Assembly: GCA_020050895.1 (NCBI GenBank)
Contig: JAGVJW010000202.1
Span: forward strand, 1 to 6,747
DNA from: a bacterium
GTDB taxonomy: Bacteria > Bacteroidota > Ignavibacteria > Kapaibacteriales > Kapaibacteriaceae
Reading direction: 5' to 3'
Length of the DNA stretch: 6,747 bases
This document shows positions 6,585-6,747 of this stretch, one piece after another; within the stretch, counting starts at the first letter, position 1, and each line of letters starts with the position of its first letter. The notes below the pieces were generated by a model that saw only the letters and a list, made by a program, of their open reading frames with translations, had not been told where the DNA came from and did no database searches. The translations under genes and the position numbers were made by a program.

Positions 6585-6747
6585 CTACCTCGTGTAATAA
6601 TTCGGCGATTCCTTGGTGATGATTACGTCGTGAGGATGAGATTCACGGAGCCCGGCAACCGTCATTCTCACAAATCGAACATCCGACTTCAACACTTTTA
6701 TTGTTTGACAGCCACAATATCCCATGGCAGCGCGTAGGCCTCCAACC
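6585..6747 (-). CDS. guaB: IMP dehydrogenase, C-terminal 53 residues (gene continues off window)
   Basis: The minus-strand frame entering at base 6747 encodes the C-terminal end of IMP dehydrogenase and stops at a TAG (6585-6587). The enzyme oxidises IMP to XMP with NAD+, the committed step of GMP synthesis, in the cytosol. Diagnostic stretches are VGGLRAAMGYCG at visible residues 1-12 and AGLRESHPHDVIITKESPNY at 31-50, nearly the canonical family ending. The E-S-H of ESHPHD corresponds to the part that helps bind the monovalent cation across subunits in known bacterial enzymes. The catalytic loop and CBS domains are outside the window. The next gene, the M24 peptidase, begins 4 bp downstream with its ribosome site inside the guaB end, so guaB appears to lead this run of genes within the visible region. 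Confidence 0.95.
   Translation of the reverse strand, partial: VGGLRAAMGYCGCQTIKVLKSDVRFVRMTVAGLRESHPHDVIITKESPNYYTR
6588..6591 (-). promoter_or_regulatory. Shine-Dalgarno site (GAGG) for the M24 peptidase
   Basis: On the minus strand the sequence reads ACGAGGTAGTCAAGTG. The GAGG lies seven bases before a GTG and overlaps the last sense codon of guaB, with the guaB TAG between. This site decides the choice of GTG at 6580 over later ATG codons of the peptidase. It is the clearest ribosome site in the window; the other genes have only weak ones. Confidence 0.65.

Noticed and set aside
1..6747. Search for tRNA or rRNA genes, CRISPR arrays, insertion sequences and toxin-antitoxin or defence genes
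   Set aside because: No stretch outside genes exceeds 37 bp, no direct repeat series or terminal inverted repeats were noticed, and all genes match metabolic or envelope families.

Overview
This is a compact bacterial chromosomal segment, about 98% coding, with moderate GC content by eye. It holds six protein genes, two of them cut by the window edges, and no RNA gene, mobile element or CRISPR array that I can see. The best taxonomic hint is the leftmost gene. It looks like the N-terminal part of a GWxTD-domain protein, a family typical of the Bacteroidota/Chlorobiota/Ignavibacteriota (FCB) group. A perfect TAnnTTTG box, the -7 element known from Bacteroidota promoters, lies in the one divergent promoter region. 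An FCB-group organism, perhaps of the Ignavibacteria/Kapabacteria type, is a reasonable guess, inferred from protein families only.

Layout, left to right. (1) Minus strand, 1-729: N-terminal 243 residues of an exported GWxTD-like protein that continues beyond base 1. (2) Minus strand, 756-2039: a CoA-transferase of the acetyl-CoA hydrolase/4-hydroxybutyrate CoA-transferase family, 26 bp upstream of gene 1 and probably cotranscribed with it. (3) A 37-bp divergent gap (2040-2076). (4) Plus strand, 2077-4137: a membrane-bound iron-sulfur oxidoreductase with a NarI-like membrane domain, two [4Fe-4S] motifs and two CCG domains. It resembles the HdrD-like proteins known as EtfD or ETF:menaquinone oxidoreductase. 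(5) A 32-bp convergent gap with no convincing terminator. (6) Minus strand, 4170-6747: a tight three-gene cluster read as guaB (IMP dehydrogenase, C-terminus only), an M24 Xaa-Pro-type peptidase, and a GT-B glycosyltransferase, with gaps of only 4 and 5 bp.

How the genes may work together. The CoA-transferase and the iron-sulfur oxidoreductase share an intergenic region. Both fit acyl-CoA metabolism: one exchanges CoA between carboxylic acids, the other probably passes electrons from acyl-CoA oxidation, through electron-transfer flavoprotein, to the quinone pool. The guaB-peptidase-glycosyltransferase cluster looks like a translationally coupled housekeeping run with no obvious shared pathway. 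I found no clear evidence of a new defence, mobile or RNA-based system. The most interesting points are the divergent CoA/electron-transfer pair, the start-site ambiguity of the iron-sulfur gene, and the asymmetric CCG domains.
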